Shown in pieces: positions 18,683-28,422 of a stretch of 64,000 nucleotides of DNA. The stretch spans positions 4,216,001-4,280,000 of the forward strand of contig NZ_CDGG01000001.1 of assembly GCF_000821065.1 (NCBI RefSeq), in the 5' to 3' direction. This stretch comes from Oceanobacillus oncorhynchi (GTDB taxonomy: Bacteria > Bacillota > Bacilli > Bacillales > Amphibacillaceae). The notes below the pieces were generated by a model, which worked only from the letters and a program-made list of their open reading frames with translations, was not told the origin of the DNA and did not search any database. A program made the translations under genes and the position numbers. Every line of letters starts with the position of its first letter. Positions within the stretch are counted from its first letter, which is position 1.

Positions 18683-19767
18683 TGTTCATCACCTATTATA
18701 TAACGGCTAAGCTGATTTAATGTTGGACTCAGCATGTCCTCGGGAACATCCTGCCCATTTGTCATATAGCCAATCCGGATGTCAGGATAATGAAATGCAG
18801 CATTCAAAATATTTCCGTATTGCTCTGTCTCATCTAATTTTGTCAAGATAAGCCCATGAACACCGATTGCTGTAAACTTTCCGTAAATATCCAGAAAATC
18901 TTTCGGTTTTGCCGTCATTGATAATACGAGATAATTTGTTACTTCTCCAGGGCTTATCCAGTCCGCCATATCTTTCAAGTAAGTTTCATCCCGATAATTT
19001 CTTCCGGCTGTATCTACTAAAATCACATCATAATCCTGCAGCTCCGCGATATACTGATGGTATTCCTGCTTGTTATACGCTACATGTACAGGTATATGAA
19101 GAATCTTTGCATATGTTTTCAGCTGCTCAACTGCTGCTATCCGGTACGTATCCAGTGTGATAAACGCAATTCTTTTATTTTCTGTCAGCTGCATGCGGGC
19201 GGCGATTTTTGCAATCGTAGTTGTTTTTCCTACACCAGTCGGGCCGACAAATTGAATCACTTTATGGTGATATGTAAAGCCTAATTGCAGCCCTTCCAAG
19301 CGCTTTTCTATTTCTTCATGGATTCTTTGCTGGAGGACAGCAGTCTGATTTCCCCCTTCCTTGATGAGCTCCAAAGCAATATCAGGAAGAACCTCCTGCG
19401 CTGTCAGGCGGTCATATATCAGCTGTTCATCCGGCGTTAACCTGAGCTGGAGCTGTCTGTTCTGCGCTTCCAGGAGTTTATAAACCTGTTCCAGTTCTTT
19501 AGAATAAGAAACATCTGCTGCCGCTTCCGGAGTCTTCTCCTTTTGCAGTGCAGGAGCTTCTTTTTTGACAGTTGCTTTTTTAACAGGCTGAACCGGTTCC
19601 GGATCATAGCCGGCAACTACCTCTATATAATTCTTTTTAAAAAGCCCCAACATGCCGCCTGATTTAATTTGCCTGGATTGTAAAATAACTGCGTCTGTGC
19701 CAAAATCTTTCCTTACCTGCTTCATTACTTCCGGCATAGACGGCGCTTTATATTTCTTTATCTTCAT
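18679..19767 (-). CDS. flhF: Flagellar SRP-like GTPase FlhF
   Basis: A 362-residue SRP-family GTPase. A basic N-terminal B domain (1-95) contains MPEVMKQVRKDFGTDAVILQSR, followed by the N domain and then the G domain with GPTGVGKT (175-182), DTYRIAAVEQLKTYA, DTAGRNYRD and LTKLDET. It marks the site of flagellar assembly at the membrane. It overlaps flhA by four bases and flhG by four bases. It is paralogous to Ffh and FtsY encoded in this window. Confidence 0.96.
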   Translation of the reverse strand: MKIKKYKAPSMPEVMKQVRKDFGTDAVILQSRQIKSGGMLGLFKKNYIEVVAGYDPEPVQPVKKATVKKEAPALQKEKTPEAAADVSYSKELEQVYKLLEAQNRQLQLRLTPDEQLIYDRLTAQEVLPDIALELIKEGGNQTAVLQQRIHEEIEKRLEGLQLGFTYHHKVIQFVGPTGVGKTTTIAKIAARMQLTENKRIAFITLDTYRIAAVEQLKTYAKILHIPVHVAYNKQEYHQYIAELQDYDVILVDTAGRNYRDETYLKDMADWISPGEVTNYLVLSMTAKPKDFLDIYGKFTAIGVHGLILTKLDETEQYGNILNAAFHYPDIRIGYMTNGQDVPEDMLSPTLNQLSRYIIGDEQ

Positions 19768-21803
19768 GCGATATTCACCACCCCAACACTTTGTACCTCC
19801 ACAGTCGGTTCTAGTTCATTGTATGATAATACAACAACTTGAGGTAAGAACCTGTCTAACAATTGTTTTAAATACATCCGCACCGCCGGCGAGCATATAA
19901 TAATCGTTGTTTCTTCCTGAAGGGATACTTTTTCCGCTTCCTTATGAATCGCCTGCACAATTTCCTGCTGCTGATCCGGGTCTAACGCTAAGTAATTGCC
20001 GTGCTCTGTCTGTTGAACATGGTCAGCAATTGCTTTTTCAATCTTTCCGGATATCGTAATCACCTTCAACGCATTATCATCTTTTACAAAGCTTTTTGTG
20101 ATTTGTGATGCTAACCCTTGTCTGACGTATTCTCCCAGCACATCTGTATCATTAGTCAATCTGGCAAAATCAGCTAATGTTTCAAAGATTACCGGCAGAT
20201 TCCGGATAGATACACCTTCTCTTAAAAGCTTCGACAGTACTTTTTGAACATCGCCGACGGACAATGGTTCCGGGGTTACTTCCTCGACTAAAATCGGATT
20301 TGTTTCTTTTAAGTGATCAATCAGCTGTTTTGTTTCCTCTCTTCCCAAGAGCTCAAATGCATGTTTTTTAATCACTTCTGTCAGGTGAGTCGATACAACA
20401 GAAGGAGGATCAACGACCGTATAACCGGATAATTCCGCTTCGTCTTTTACATTTTCACTTATCCATTTTGCAGGCAGCCCAAATGCAGGCTCTTTTGTAT
20501 CAATTCCTTCTATATCATCCTCTAAAAAGTCGGGAGCCATCGCCAAATAATGATCCAGCATTAATTCACCGCTGGCAACCTTGTCTCCTTTTATCTTTAA
20601 TTGATATTCATTCGGCTGCAGCTGGATATTATCCCTGATTCTTACTACAGGTATTACGAGTCCAAGCTCAATGGCCAGCTGTCTCCGTATCATAATGACC
20701 CTGTCCAGCAAGTCTCCTCCCTGGGATGTATCCGCTAAAGGAATTAATCCATAGCCAAATTCAAATTCAATCGGATCCATATTCAAGAGGCTGACCACAT
20801 TTTCCTGCTGTTTGAGAGCGGTCGATTCGGTTTCTTCTTCCTCTTCCTCAGTAACTTGTTCCGGCTCCACACTTTTCTTCTCCATCCAGTACCCGCTGAA
20901 GGCTAAAAAAGCGGCCAGAAGCGTCGTTAAGAAAAAGTTGATTGGAGTCAGACCAAGCAGAAAGATTGTTCCTGCTGCGATATATAAAAGCTTCGGAAAT
21001 TGCAGCAGCTGACCTGTTACATCCGAACTTAAATTACTTCCCCGGGCAGACCTTGTAACGACAATCCCTGTTGCCGTTGAAATAAGCAAAGCAGGTATTT
21101 GACTGACCAGTCCGTCCCCAACAGTAAGACGTGTAAATAATTCAACGGACTCTGACAAAGACAAGCCCATTTGAGCCACCCCGATAATCATTCCGAAAAG
21201 TACATTGATCAGAACGATGACAATCCCGGCGATAGCATCTCCTTTAACGAATTTACTTGCCCCGTCCATGGATCCATGAAAGTCGGCTTCATTTTCAATT
21301 TTTTCCCGCCGTTCTTTCGCCTGGCTCTCTGTAATTAAACCGGCATTTAAATCCGCATCGACACTCATCTGCTTCCCGGGCATCCCATCGAGGGAGAACC
21401 TGGCAGCAACTTCCGATACACGTTCTGCCCCTTTGGTAATAACAATAAAATTGATAATAACTAAAATAATAAATACAACAAACCCGACTAAAGGGTTATT
21501 TCCAATTACAAAGGAGCCGAATGTTTCTACAACTCCTCCTGCATTACCTTCCGAGAGAATGGCACGGGTTGTGGACACATTTAAAGCTAACCGAAATAAT
21601 GTCAACAACAAAATCAGTGTTGGAAATACGGAAAATTGCAATGGTTCCGTGGTATTCATGGCTACTAAAATAACAACCAATGCAAGTATTATATTAATTA
21701 AAATGAGAAGACTTAAAAATTCTCCAGGCAACGGGATAACCAGCATAACAATAACCAGTATAACGCCTATGAGAACCGCAATATCCCGGAATTTCATTTC
21801 CAT
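19764..21803 (-). CDS. flhA: Flagellar export gate protein FlhA
   Basis: A 679-residue export-gate protein. The N-terminal half has about eight membrane helices, with the cytoplasmic FHIPEP-type loop around DGMPGKQMSVDADLNAG and FHGSMDGASKFVKGDAIAG. A glutamate-rich linker (near 325-335) leads to the cytoplasmic ring domain, which binds chaperone-substrate complexes and ends near ICSPAVRMYLKQLLDRFLP. It follows flhB after 14 bp. Length is normal. Confidence 0.97.
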   Translation of the reverse strand: MEMKFRDIAVLIGVILVIVMLVIPLPGEFLSLLILINIILALVVILVAMNTTEPLQFSVFPTLILLLTLFRLALNVSTTRAILSEGNAGGVVETFGSFVIGNNPLVGFVVFIILVIINFIVITKGAERVSEVAARFSLDGMPGKQMSVDADLNAGLITESQAKERREKIENEADFHGSMDGASKFVKGDAIAGIVIVLINVLFGMIIGVAQMGLSLSESVELFTRLTVGDGLVSQIPALLISTATGIVVTRSARGSNLSSDVTGQLLQFPKLLYIAAGTIFLLGLTPINFFLTTLLAAFLAFSGYWMEKKSVEPEQVTEEEEEETESTALKQQENVVSLLNMDPIEFEFGYGLIPLADTSQGGDLLDRVIMIRRQLAIELGLVIPVVRIRDNIQLQPNEYQLKIKGDKVASGELMLDHYLAMAPDFLEDDIEGIDTKEPAFGLPAKWISENVKDEAELSGYTVVDPPSVVSTHLTEVIKKHAFELLGREETKQLIDHLKETNPILVEEVTPEPLSVGDVQKVLSKLLREGVSIRNLPVIFETLADFARLTNDTDVLGEYVRQGLASQITKSFVKDDNALKVITISGKIEKAIADHVQQTEHGNYLALDPDQQQEIVQAIHKEAEKVSLQEETTIIICSPAVRMYLKQLLDRFLPQVVVLSYNELEPTVEVQSVGVVNIA

Positions 21804-21817
21804 TCTCTCCTAACTTC

Positions 21818-22897
21818 TTACGCTTTTTTCTCCATTTGATATACATATGCAAGAACCTCTGCTACAGGCTGAAAGTATTCTTCCGGAATAACTTCGCCGA
21901 TTTCAGTTGCAGCATACAGCGCTCTTGCCAATGAACGATTCTCTACCATTTGTACATGATGTTCTTTCGCAATTTCCTTGATGCGCTGTGCAATGCTGTC
22001 CGTCCCTTTCGCAATAACAAATGGTGCTTCTGCCTTTGCTTCATCATATTTAATGGCAATGGCATAGTGGGTCGGGTTGGTAATAATGACATCCGCTCCC
22101 GGAACCTCGCTCATCATTCTTCGGGTTGCTATCTGTCTTTGTTTTTCTTTCATTTTTGATTTAATTAACGGATCCCCTTCGACATTTTTATACTCGTCTT
22201 TAATGTCTTGCTTGGACATCCGAATGTTTTTTTCAAAATCGTATTTTTGATATAAATAATCTAGCACTCCTAAAAAAATCAATAAAGCAATAGCCGAGAA
22301 TGCCATGATGGTAGTAACCCGTGCAAAAAAGCCCAACGCTCCTTCAGCATCTAAAAATGCAGTCATCAGCATCTGATCTTTATTCATCCAAATGACGGTA
22401 AATGTGACCGTCCCAACCAAGGCGATCTTCAATAATGATTTCAAAAATTCCACTAATGCCCGAATAGAAAAAATCCGCTTAGCTCCCTTAATCGGGTCAA
22501 TTTTTTTCAAATCAAACTTTAACGGCTCTGTTGAAAACAGAAATTTGACCTGAAGCAGATTTGCTGCTACACCGGAAATAACGGCTATCACCATAATTGG
22601 GGCAACCATTAAAACCGCTTGAAGGAACGAATCATTAAACATCATTTGAACCGAGTGATTCGTCACATCCCAATGAATGTATTCTGTAAATGATTTTCTG
22701 TAAAAGCTCGTCATATATTCCAGAATATAACCGCCAAAAACAAACAATCCGATAAAGCAGCCGAGCAGCAGGATAGCTGTATTGATATCCTGACTTTTGG
22801 CAACACGTCCTTTTTTACGTTCGTCCTGCCTTTTCTTTGGAGTTGCTTTTTCTGTTTTTTCCCCTGCAAAAAATTGTAAGTCTAATGTCAATTTCAC
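21818..22897 (-). CDS. flhB: Flagellar export apparatus/substrate switch protein FlhB
   Basis: A 359-residue protein with four membrane segments and a cytoplasmic C-terminal domain containing the self-cleavage motif NPTH (274-277, in ADVIITNPTHYAIAIKYDE). Cleavage there, with FliK, switches export from hook to filament substrates. GGAGG is followed after eight bases by a GTG at 22895-22897, giving a start like B. subtilis FlhB (KLTLDLQFFAGEKTEKATPKKR). A TTG five codons upstream is part of the ribosome binding site. A related tail-only protein, YlqH, is encoded at 49730. Confidence 0.95.
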   Translation of the reverse strand: MKLTLDLQFFAGEKTEKATPKKRQDERKKGRVAKSQDINTAILLLGCFIGLFVFGGYILEYMTSFYRKSFTEYIHWDVTNHSVQMMFNDSFLQAVLMVAPIMVIAVISGVAANLLQVKFLFSTEPLKFDLKKIDPIKGAKRIFSIRALVEFLKSLLKIALVGTVTFTVIWMNKDQMLMTAFLDAEGALGFFARVTTIMAFSAIALLIFLGVLDYLYQKYDFEKNIRMSKQDIKDEYKNVEGDPLIKSKMKEKQRQIATRRMMSEVPGADVIITNPTHYAIAIKYDEAKAEAPFVIAKGTDSIAQRIKEIAKEHHVQMVENRSLARALYAATEIGEVIPEEYFQPVAEVLAYVYQMEKKA

Positions 22898-22898
22898 A

Positions 22899-23678
22899 TT
22901 AAACACCTCCAAATAAAGCCATTAACTGCTCCATTACACGGAACATTGCTTCAAAAACAGATTGCAGCAAGCCGATGTAAAGTGCTAGAAATACAAGAAT
23001 TGCTACAAAGCTGACAAGGATTTTTAATGGCAGCCCAACGACAAACACATTCATCTGCGGTACTGTCCGAGCCACAATCCCTAAGGCAACATCCACTAAA
23101 AACAAACAGCCTACAATGGGAACTGCGATTTGGAAAGCAATCAGAAACATTGTGTTAAACGTTGTCAGCACAAGTTCAACAATGCTTTCCTCTCCAAATG
23201 GAATAAATTGATTTAAAGGGATATATGTGAAACTGTTCATCATCCCATTCAAAATCATATGATGGCCATCTACGGATAATAGAAATAACAGAGCAATAAT
23301 ATAGAAATACTGGCCTGTCAACGGACTTTGCGCCCCAGTTTGCGGATCTATCACATTGGCAATCGCAAATCCCATTTGAAAATCAACAAATCCCCCGGCA
23401 ACCTGAATAGCTGAAACAAGAATAAAAGCAATCAATCCGATACAAATTCCAATGAGAGCTTCCTTAAACAGCAGGAATAAATATAAATCATTCAGCGCAA
23501 CATTACTGATATCTACCGTAGAAATTAAAATGGGTGTCAGAAAAAAACTGATTCCTATTTTAAATTGAACAGGAACAGACCGATAAGAGAATAGAGGCAT
23601 AATGACAAAGAAAGCCATAATCCGGACAAATATTAACATGAACGCAGGAACAAGGTTCCAATTTATCATTTCAATCAT
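22899..23678 (-). CDS. fliR: Flagellar export apparatus protein FliR
   Basis: A 259-residue integral membrane protein with at least six hydrophobic stretches (PAFMLIFVRIMAFFVIMPLFS near the N-terminus). It has the family motifs GFVDFQMGFAIANVIDPQTG and NVFVVGLPLKILVSF. FliP, FliQ and FliR form the export channel together with FlhB. The stop is one base before the flhB start. Order fliP-fliQ-fliR-flhB-flhA is the canonical one. Confidence 0.96.
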   Translation of the reverse strand: MIEMINWNLVPAFMLIFVRIMAFFVIMPLFSYRSVPVQFKIGISFFLTPILISTVDISNVALNDLYLFLLFKEALIGICIGLIAFILVSAIQVAGGFVDFQMGFAIANVIDPQTGAQSPLTGQYFYIIALLFLLSVDGHHMILNGMMNSFTYIPLNQFIPFGEESIVELVLTTFNTMFLIAFQIAVPIVGCLFLVDVALGIVARTVPQMNVFVVGLPLKILVSFVAILVFLALYIGLLQSVFEAMFRVMEQLMALFGGV

Positions 23679-23683
23679 CAGAT

Positions 23684-23953
23684 CTACCCTATGTATTGGT
23701 TAATATTCATATATAGACTGGAAGTAAATTCAACAATGGTTGTTAACATCCAAGGTCCAAAAAATACGAGACCAAGTAGTACCGCCAAAATTTTTGGAAT
23801 AAATGCAAGTGTCTGTTCTTGAATTTGTGTTGTTGCCTGAAAAATACTTACAAGTAAACCTACGGCCAAAGCCAGCAGCAATACAGGAACCGTTATTAAT
23901 AAAATTGTAAAGATTCCCCGTTCAGCCAGGGTTAATACTAATTCACTACTCAT
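23684..23953 (-). CDS. fliQ: Flagellar export apparatus protein FliQ
   Basis: An 89-residue protein with two membrane helices and the family core LLLALAVGLLVSIFQATTQIQEQTLAFIPKI. Four copies join five FliP and one FliR in the export gate. Typical length; five bases separate it from fliR. Confidence 0.96.
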   Translation of the reverse strand: MSSELVLTLAERGIFTILLITVPVLLLALAVGLLVSIFQATTQIQEQTLAFIPKILAVLLGLVFFGPWMLTTIVEFTSSLYMNINQYIG

Positions 23954-23999
23954 TAATTATACTCCTTCCACTTCCAATACCACTTTCAATACGGCTCTA

Positions 24000-24665
24000 C
24001 TAGAAACCACCGAGCAGTGACTGCGTAATCAAATACCACCCATCAACCAACACAAATAATAATATTTTAAATGGCAATGAAATCATTACCGGCGGCAGCA
24101 TCATCATCCCCATGGACATTAAGATACTTGCGACAGCCATATCAATAATTAAAAATGGAATAAAAATCATAAAGCCCATCTGAAATGCCGTCTTTAATTC
24201 ACTGATTGCAAATGCAGGGACTAAAGTGGTTAACGGAATATCCTGTACCGTTTCCGGCGGTTCTGCCTCTGTATAACTCAAGAATAATTGCAAATCCTTC
24301 TGCCTTGTATGCTGCGCCATAAATTCTTTTAACGGAACACTTGCATTTTCATATGCTTCATCCAACGTTATCTCCTCTTCAAAAAGCGGAGATAATCCTT
24401 GTTCATAGACTTCCGAAAAGGTAGGAGCCATGATAAAGAACGTCATAAACAAAGCAATACCGATGAGTACCTGATTTGGGGGCATCTGCTGCGTAGCTAA
24501 TGATGTACGTACAAAGGATAAAACAATAATAATCCGTGTAAAGCTCGTCATTAAAATTAAAATTCCCGGAGCTAAGGAAAAAATCGTTAATAATAACAGG
24601 AGCCTCACAGAGGTGGCTATATTCGTCGGGTCAGAGCTAGAAAAGATATCTATAAAATCATTCAT
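24000..24665 (-). CDS. fliP: Flagellar export apparatus protein FliP
   Basis: A 221-residue channel protein. The signature LILMTSFTRIIIVLSFVRTSLATQQMPPNQVLIGIALFMTF and the C-terminal FIPFLIIDMAVASILMSMGMMMLPPVMISLPFKILLFVLVDGW are intact. There is no long cleavable signal peptide, unlike many proteobacterial FliP proteins. The start overlaps the fliO stop by eight bases. Confidence 0.97.
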   Translation of the reverse strand: MNDFIDIFSSSDPTNIATSVRLLLLLTIFSLAPGILILMTSFTRIIIVLSFVRTSLATQQMPPNQVLIGIALFMTFFIMAPTFSEVYEQGLSPLFEEEITLDEAYENASVPLKEFMAQHTRQKDLQLFLSYTEAEPPETVQDIPLTTLVPAFAISELKTAFQMGFMIFIPFLIIDMAVASILMSMGMMMLPPVMISLPFKILLFVLVDGWYLITQSLLGGF

Positions 24666-25338
24666 TTGAATCGTCCTTATGCTTATTAATTAGATTCTGG
24701 CGATTTTTACGAATCGATTTCAGCTCTCTGGTAAGTAATTGATCAAAAGACTTGCCAGACGCTTTCTTCCCATTGTCATTTTTTTCTCTTGAAAAGAATG
24801 ATAATGGATCTGAACCCTTCTCTGCTGACTGATCAAGTAACTGTTCTATTGTTTCTGGATCATCGATTTCCTCTAAAAGCTCCACATTATCTCCAACGCC
24901 AATAAGATAATATTTGTTTCCTGCACGGATAATTTGAACAGATTTATTTGCTCCGACAGATACTCCGCCTACATTTCTTAAGAGACCCGGCTGCTGATTA
25001 AACCCGTTTCTCTTTCCTAAAAACTTTAATACGACATAAACTAAACCTAATACGAGTGCCAGACCAATAACCAGACGCACAATCTGCCAGCCCATGGATG
25101 AATTAGAAGCTTCGTCCTCCACTAAAAATTCATTGTTATTGTCTATGATTGTATCTTCATCGTTTACATCCGGCTGTTCATTATTTAAATTTACTTCTTC
25201 TTCATTACACTCCTCTTCATTTTCGAGGCAGTCTAACACATTTGCTTCTGCGCCTACGCTGATTGGGAGCAGCAGAAATAATAGAATCCCTGCCCCCAAC
25301 GCATATATACGCCATAATTGCTTCTTCAATCTCGTCAA
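24658..25338 (-). CDS. fliO: Flagellar biosynthesis protein FliO (FliZ of Bacillus)
   Basis: A 226-residue protein with an N-terminal signal sequence (about 8-30), an asparagine- and glutamate-rich extracytoplasmic stretch (40-80), one membrane helix (about 86-108, IVRLVIGLALVLGLVYVVLKFLG) and a cytoplasmic domain with VGGVSVGANKSVQIIRAGNKYYLIGVGDNVELL. This is the FliO family, annotated fliZ in B. subtilis, which aids FliP assembly. It sits between cheY and fliP as expected. Confidence 0.93.
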   Translation of the reverse strand: MTRLKKQLWRIYALGAGILLFLLLPISVGAEANVLDCLENEEECNEEEVNLNNEQPDVNDEDTIIDNNNEFLVEDEASNSSMGWQIVRLVIGLALVLGLVYVVLKFLGKRNGFNQQPGLLRNVGGVSVGANKSVQIIRAGNKYYLIGVGDNVELLEEIDDPETIEQLLDQSAEKGSDPLSFFSREKNDNGKKASGKSFDQLLTRELKSIRKNRQNLINKHKDDSNE

Positions 25339-25362
25339 CTCACTTTTTAAATTGAAGTCTAT

Positions 25363-25725
25363 TTAGCCGAGTGCTTTTTGAATTGCTTCAATGACACGAT
25401 CTGCTTGGAATGGTTTAACAATAAAGTCTTTTGCTCCGGCCTGGATAGCATCAATAACCATTGCCTGCTGTCCCATAGCTGAACACATAATGACTTTTGC
25501 ATTTGAATTAACCTGAAGAATTTCTTTTAATGCTGCTAATCCATCTTTTTCCGGCATCGTAATATCCATTGTTACTAAATCAGGCTGAAGTTCCTTATAT
25601 TTTTCAACAGCTTCGTTGCCGTCCTGTGCTTCTCCAACCACTTCAAAATCATTCTTTGTTAAAATATCCTTGATCATCATTCTCATAAAAGCTGCATCAT
25701 CTACTATTAAAATCTTTTGGCCCAT
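25363..25725 (-). CDS. cheY: Chemotaxis response regulator CheY
   Basis: A 120-residue single receiver domain with acidic pocket D9/D10, phospho-acceptor D54 (LVTMDITMPEKDG), and K104 in FIVKPF. AAGGAGAGAG stands seven bases before the ATG at 25723-25725, so I use this start rather than a TTG six codons upstream. CheY-P acts on FliM/FliY in the C-ring; in Bacillus it promotes counterclockwise rotation. All residues needed for phosphorylation are present although no cheA is in the operon. Confidence 0.96.
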   Translation of the reverse strand: MGQKILIVDDAAFMRMMIKDILTKNDFEVVGEAQDGNEAVEKYKELQPDLVTMDITMPEKDGLAALKEILQVNSNAKVIMCSAMGQQAMVIDAIQAGAKDFIVKPFQADRVIEAIQKALG

Positions 25726-25762
25726 TTTTTCTCTCTCCTTCAATATACCTAATTATGCATAT

Positions 25763-26980
25763 CTATTTTCTTAAATGCTGGATTCTATCATGCTGACTGA
25801 CGATATCTGTTACACGAACCCCAAAGTTTTCGTCAATAACTACGACTTCTCCTTCAGCAACTAATTTTTCATTTACCAGAATATCTACAGGTTCTCCCGC
25901 CAGTTTATCTAATTCAATAATAGAGCCGGCTCCCAGTTCTAATATTTCCTTGATAGACTGCTTTGTCCTGCCCAATTCCACAGTGACTCTTAATGGAATA
26001 TCCATTAACATATCTAAATTCCGCTGCCCTTGATAATTGAGCGGAGCCTGCTCGAATTCAGAAAATGCTGCTTCCTGGACATCCGCTTCCTGGGAGCTTG
26101 GTCTTCCTAAAATCTCATCATTTTTTTGATTCGTAGTTCCTGTATTTCCAGCAGGCCTGACAGGTTGTTCTTGTTCAGCCTGTTTCTCTTCAGTTACCGG
26201 CGCAGCAGCAACTGCTGAATGCGTATTTACACTTGCTGCAGTCTGACTTACTGCTGTTTCTGGTTCCTCTTTGACAGAAGGCTCTTCTTTAGCTTCAGGA
26301 GCCGGATTCATTAATTGGTGTACTAATTCTTTAGCAAAATCCAACGGAACCAGCTGTACCATATTGGAATCTATTAAATCTCCAACCATTAACTTGAAAA
26401 ATACTTTAACGTACACTTCGTCTTTAAATAAACCTTCTTTTTTTTGATTTTCCAGTCCATGAATAATCTCAGGCGGTGAAATATCTATTTTCTTATTAAA
26501 TACAGTAGACATGCTGGTAGCAGCTGCTCCCATCATCTGATTCATGGCTTCTTGAACGGCACTTAGGTGCATTTCGTTCAGTTCTTTATCCGGGTTTGTC
26601 CCGTCTCCGCCAAGCATGATATCTGCGATTACTGCCGCATCCTCTGATTTAATGAAAAACACATTATTGCCAGTAAAGCCTTCTATGTAATTAACTTGAA
26701 CACTCACAGGTTTAAATGTAACTTCTTCTTCTAATTGATCCTTGCCAATCACCGTGACAGCCGGTGTAGTAATTTCTACCTTCTGGTTTAACAGTGTAGA
26801 CAGTGTAGTAGCAGAGCTTCCAAAGGAAATATTACCGATTTCCCCCAAAGCATCCTTTTCGATACTTGTTAAAAATGCTTCGTCTGCCGTCTGCTCCTGC
26901 TGGTCATCCTCCTGTTCATCTGCAGGCACCTTAAGCAGGGCATCTATTTCTTCTTGTGACAGCTTGCCGTCATTCATCAT
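25763..26980 (-). CDS. fliY: Flagellar C-ring switch protein / CheY-P phosphatase FliY
   Basis: A 405-residue switch protein. The N-terminus has the CheY-binding EIDALLKV motif, the middle a CheC-like domain with two active-site helices (LGEIGNISFGSSATTL and EAMNQMMGAAATSM), then a long alanine/glutamate/glutamine-rich linker (about 225-315), and a C-terminal SpoA/FliN domain (DIPLRVTVELGRTKQSIKEILELGAGS). It takes the place of FliN in Bacillus. It overlaps fliM by 11 bases. In the second helix the ExxN motif reads EAMN, so the phosphatase sites look present. Confidence 0.95.
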   Translation of the reverse strand: MMNDGKLSQEEIDALLKVPADEQEDDQQEQTADEAFLTSIEKDALGEIGNISFGSSATTLSTLLNQKVEITTPAVTVIGKDQLEEEVTFKPVSVQVNYIEGFTGNNVFFIKSEDAAVIADIMLGGDGTNPDKELNEMHLSAVQEAMNQMMGAAATSMSTVFNKKIDISPPEIIHGLENQKKEGLFKDEVYVKVFFKLMVGDLIDSNMVQLVPLDFAKELVHQLMNPAPEAKEEPSVKEEPETAVSQTAASVNTHSAVAAAPVTEEKQAEQEQPVRPAGNTGTTNQKNDEILGRPSSQEADVQEAAFSEFEQAPLNYQGQRNLDMLMDIPLRVTVELGRTKQSIKEILELGAGSIIELDKLAGEPVDILVNEKLVAEGEVVVIDENFGVRVTDIVSQHDRIQHLRK

Positions 26981-27962
26981 TTTCCATCACCCCATTCAGT
27001 TCCTCTAATACTTGGACAGACATTTTATGCCGATACTTTCCCGGCTGTACAAGAAACTTAAATTCATCATTTACAGCCATTTTTAATGGTGCATCAATTG
27101 CTTGATCCAACGCAATCACATCGCCGACAGAGAACTTCAAAAATTCATCAATATTGATGGATGCTTCCCCCAGAACAGTTTTTACTTCTACATCGGTATT
27201 TTGAAGATACTTCGACATTCTTTGCAGACTTTTTTCATCTTTGTTTTTATTCGTCTGCATCCAATAGCTTGCAGAAAGCTTTGGTATAATCGGCTCCAAG
27301 ATAATATGCGGAATACATATATTAATCATCCCGGATACCTCTCCAATCATAGCGGTTAACGAAACAACTACCACCGTTTCTGTGGGTGCAACGATTTGCA
27401 TAAATTGGGGATTCTCCTCGAATTCTTCTAAAATGGGTTCGATATCTGCAACAGATGACCAAGCTTCCTTTAAGCTGACTTCTGCTTTCTCAAATAATTG
27501 TGTGAGCAAAATCTTTTCAATTTCTGTCAAACTGCTTGTTTTCGAACCAGTAGAACCTTTTCCTCCAAGTAATCGTTCCAATAATGCAAATGCTACATTG
27601 GGATTGATTTCCATGATTAAATTGCCATCTAATGGCTCCAAACTATAAATATTAAGTACGGTCGGCTTCGGTACAGAGCGTATAAATTCCTCATAAGGCA
27701 CTTGATCGACAGAGGTAACATTAATATTCACGTATGTCCTGAGCTGTGTAGCAAAAAAAGTTGTCAGCAACCTTGCATAATTCTCATGCAGTCTTGAAAT
27801 GCTGCGTATCTGGTCTTTTGAAAAACGTAACGCTCTCTTAAAATCATAAACACGAATGCGTTTTTCATCTTCTTCTTTTTTCAATTCTTCCGCATCCATT
27901 TCTCCTGATGTTATCGCTGAAAGCAAGGCATCAATTTCATTTTGCGATAATACCTCATCCAT
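26970..27962 (-). CDS. fliM: Flagellar motor switch protein FliM
   Basis: A 330-residue C-ring protein. The N-terminal peptide LSQNEIDALLSAI binds CheY-P, the middle domain includes RSVPKPTVLNIYSLEPLDGN and MEINPNVAFALLERLLGG, and the C-terminal SpoA domain contains VKTVLGEASINIDEFLKFSVGDVIALD. It receives the chemotaxis signal and sets rotation direction. It is 31 bp after fliL, as in B. subtilis. Confidence 0.97.
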   Translation of the reverse strand: MDEVLSQNEIDALLSAITSGEMDAEELKKEEDEKRIRVYDFKRALRFSKDQIRSISRLHENYARLLTTFFATQLRTYVNINVTSVDQVPYEEFIRSVPKPTVLNIYSLEPLDGNLIMEINPNVAFALLERLLGGKGSTGSKTSSLTEIEKILLTQLFEKAEVSLKEAWSSVADIEPILEEFEENPQFMQIVAPTETVVVVSLTAMIGEVSGMINICIPHIILEPIIPKLSASYWMQTNKNKDEKSLQRMSKYLQNTDVEVKTVLGEASINIDEFLKFSVGDVIALDQAIDAPLKMAVNDEFKFLVQPGKYRHKMSVQVLEELNGVMENDE

Positions 27963-27993
27963 AAACTTTGGTCACCTCCTGACATGATAGAAT

Positions 27994-28422
27994 CTATTGA
28001 AGTATTTTCTTAATGGTATATACTTCGGTAACCGTTCCTTCTGTCATCATTTCATTTAAATCTGTTTTCAATGTATCCTCGAGCTCGTCCAGACCTGTTT
28101 GAAAATCATCCACTTCCATAACGGCCAATTCTTTAATTAATAAATTCGTAATTTGAAAGCCCCGTTTTTCTAATTCTTCCACTGCTTTATTATCATCTGT
28201 AATAACTTGAAATTGAACCTGGACATATCGGTCGTCCTTAATATCTGTAGTCACCTCTGGCGTTTCATAAGAATGGCTTACCATATCATCAATCGATTGC
28301 TCTCCAGAAGTTTCTTCCGGCTCATTAACATAGATAACGATAATAAGCGTTGCTACAACGCCAACAAGTAATGTAATAATAGATGTCATAGCTATTTTTA
28401 CTATTTTACTCATTCTTTTCAC
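27994..28422 (-). CDS. fliL: Flagellar basal body-associated protein FliL
   Basis: A 142-residue protein with one N-terminal membrane helix (about 8-30, IVKIAMTSIITLLVGVVATLIIVIYV), and an outer domain with DDRYVQVQFQVITDDNKAVEEL and LNEMMTEGTVTEVY. FliL surrounds stator units and supports torque. The start overlaps the swrD stop by 17 bases. Sequence is divergent as usual for this family; position supports the call. Confidence 0.92.
   Translation of the reverse strand: MKRMSKIVKIAMTSIITLLVGVVATLIIVIYVNEPEETSGEQSIDDMVSHSYETPEVTTDIKDDRYVQVQFQVITDDNKAVEELEKRGFQITNLLIKELAVMEVDDFQTGLDELEDTLKTDLNEMMTEGTVTEVYTIKKILQ

Noticed and set aside
18679-19767. FlhF as a second Ffh
   Set aside because: It has the FlhF B domain and no methionine-rich M domain, and its gene lies between flhA and flhG.
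26970-26980. fliY-fliM overlap as a gene fusion or frameshift
   Set aside because: Both genes have intact ends and proper starts; an 11-base overlap is normal in this operon.
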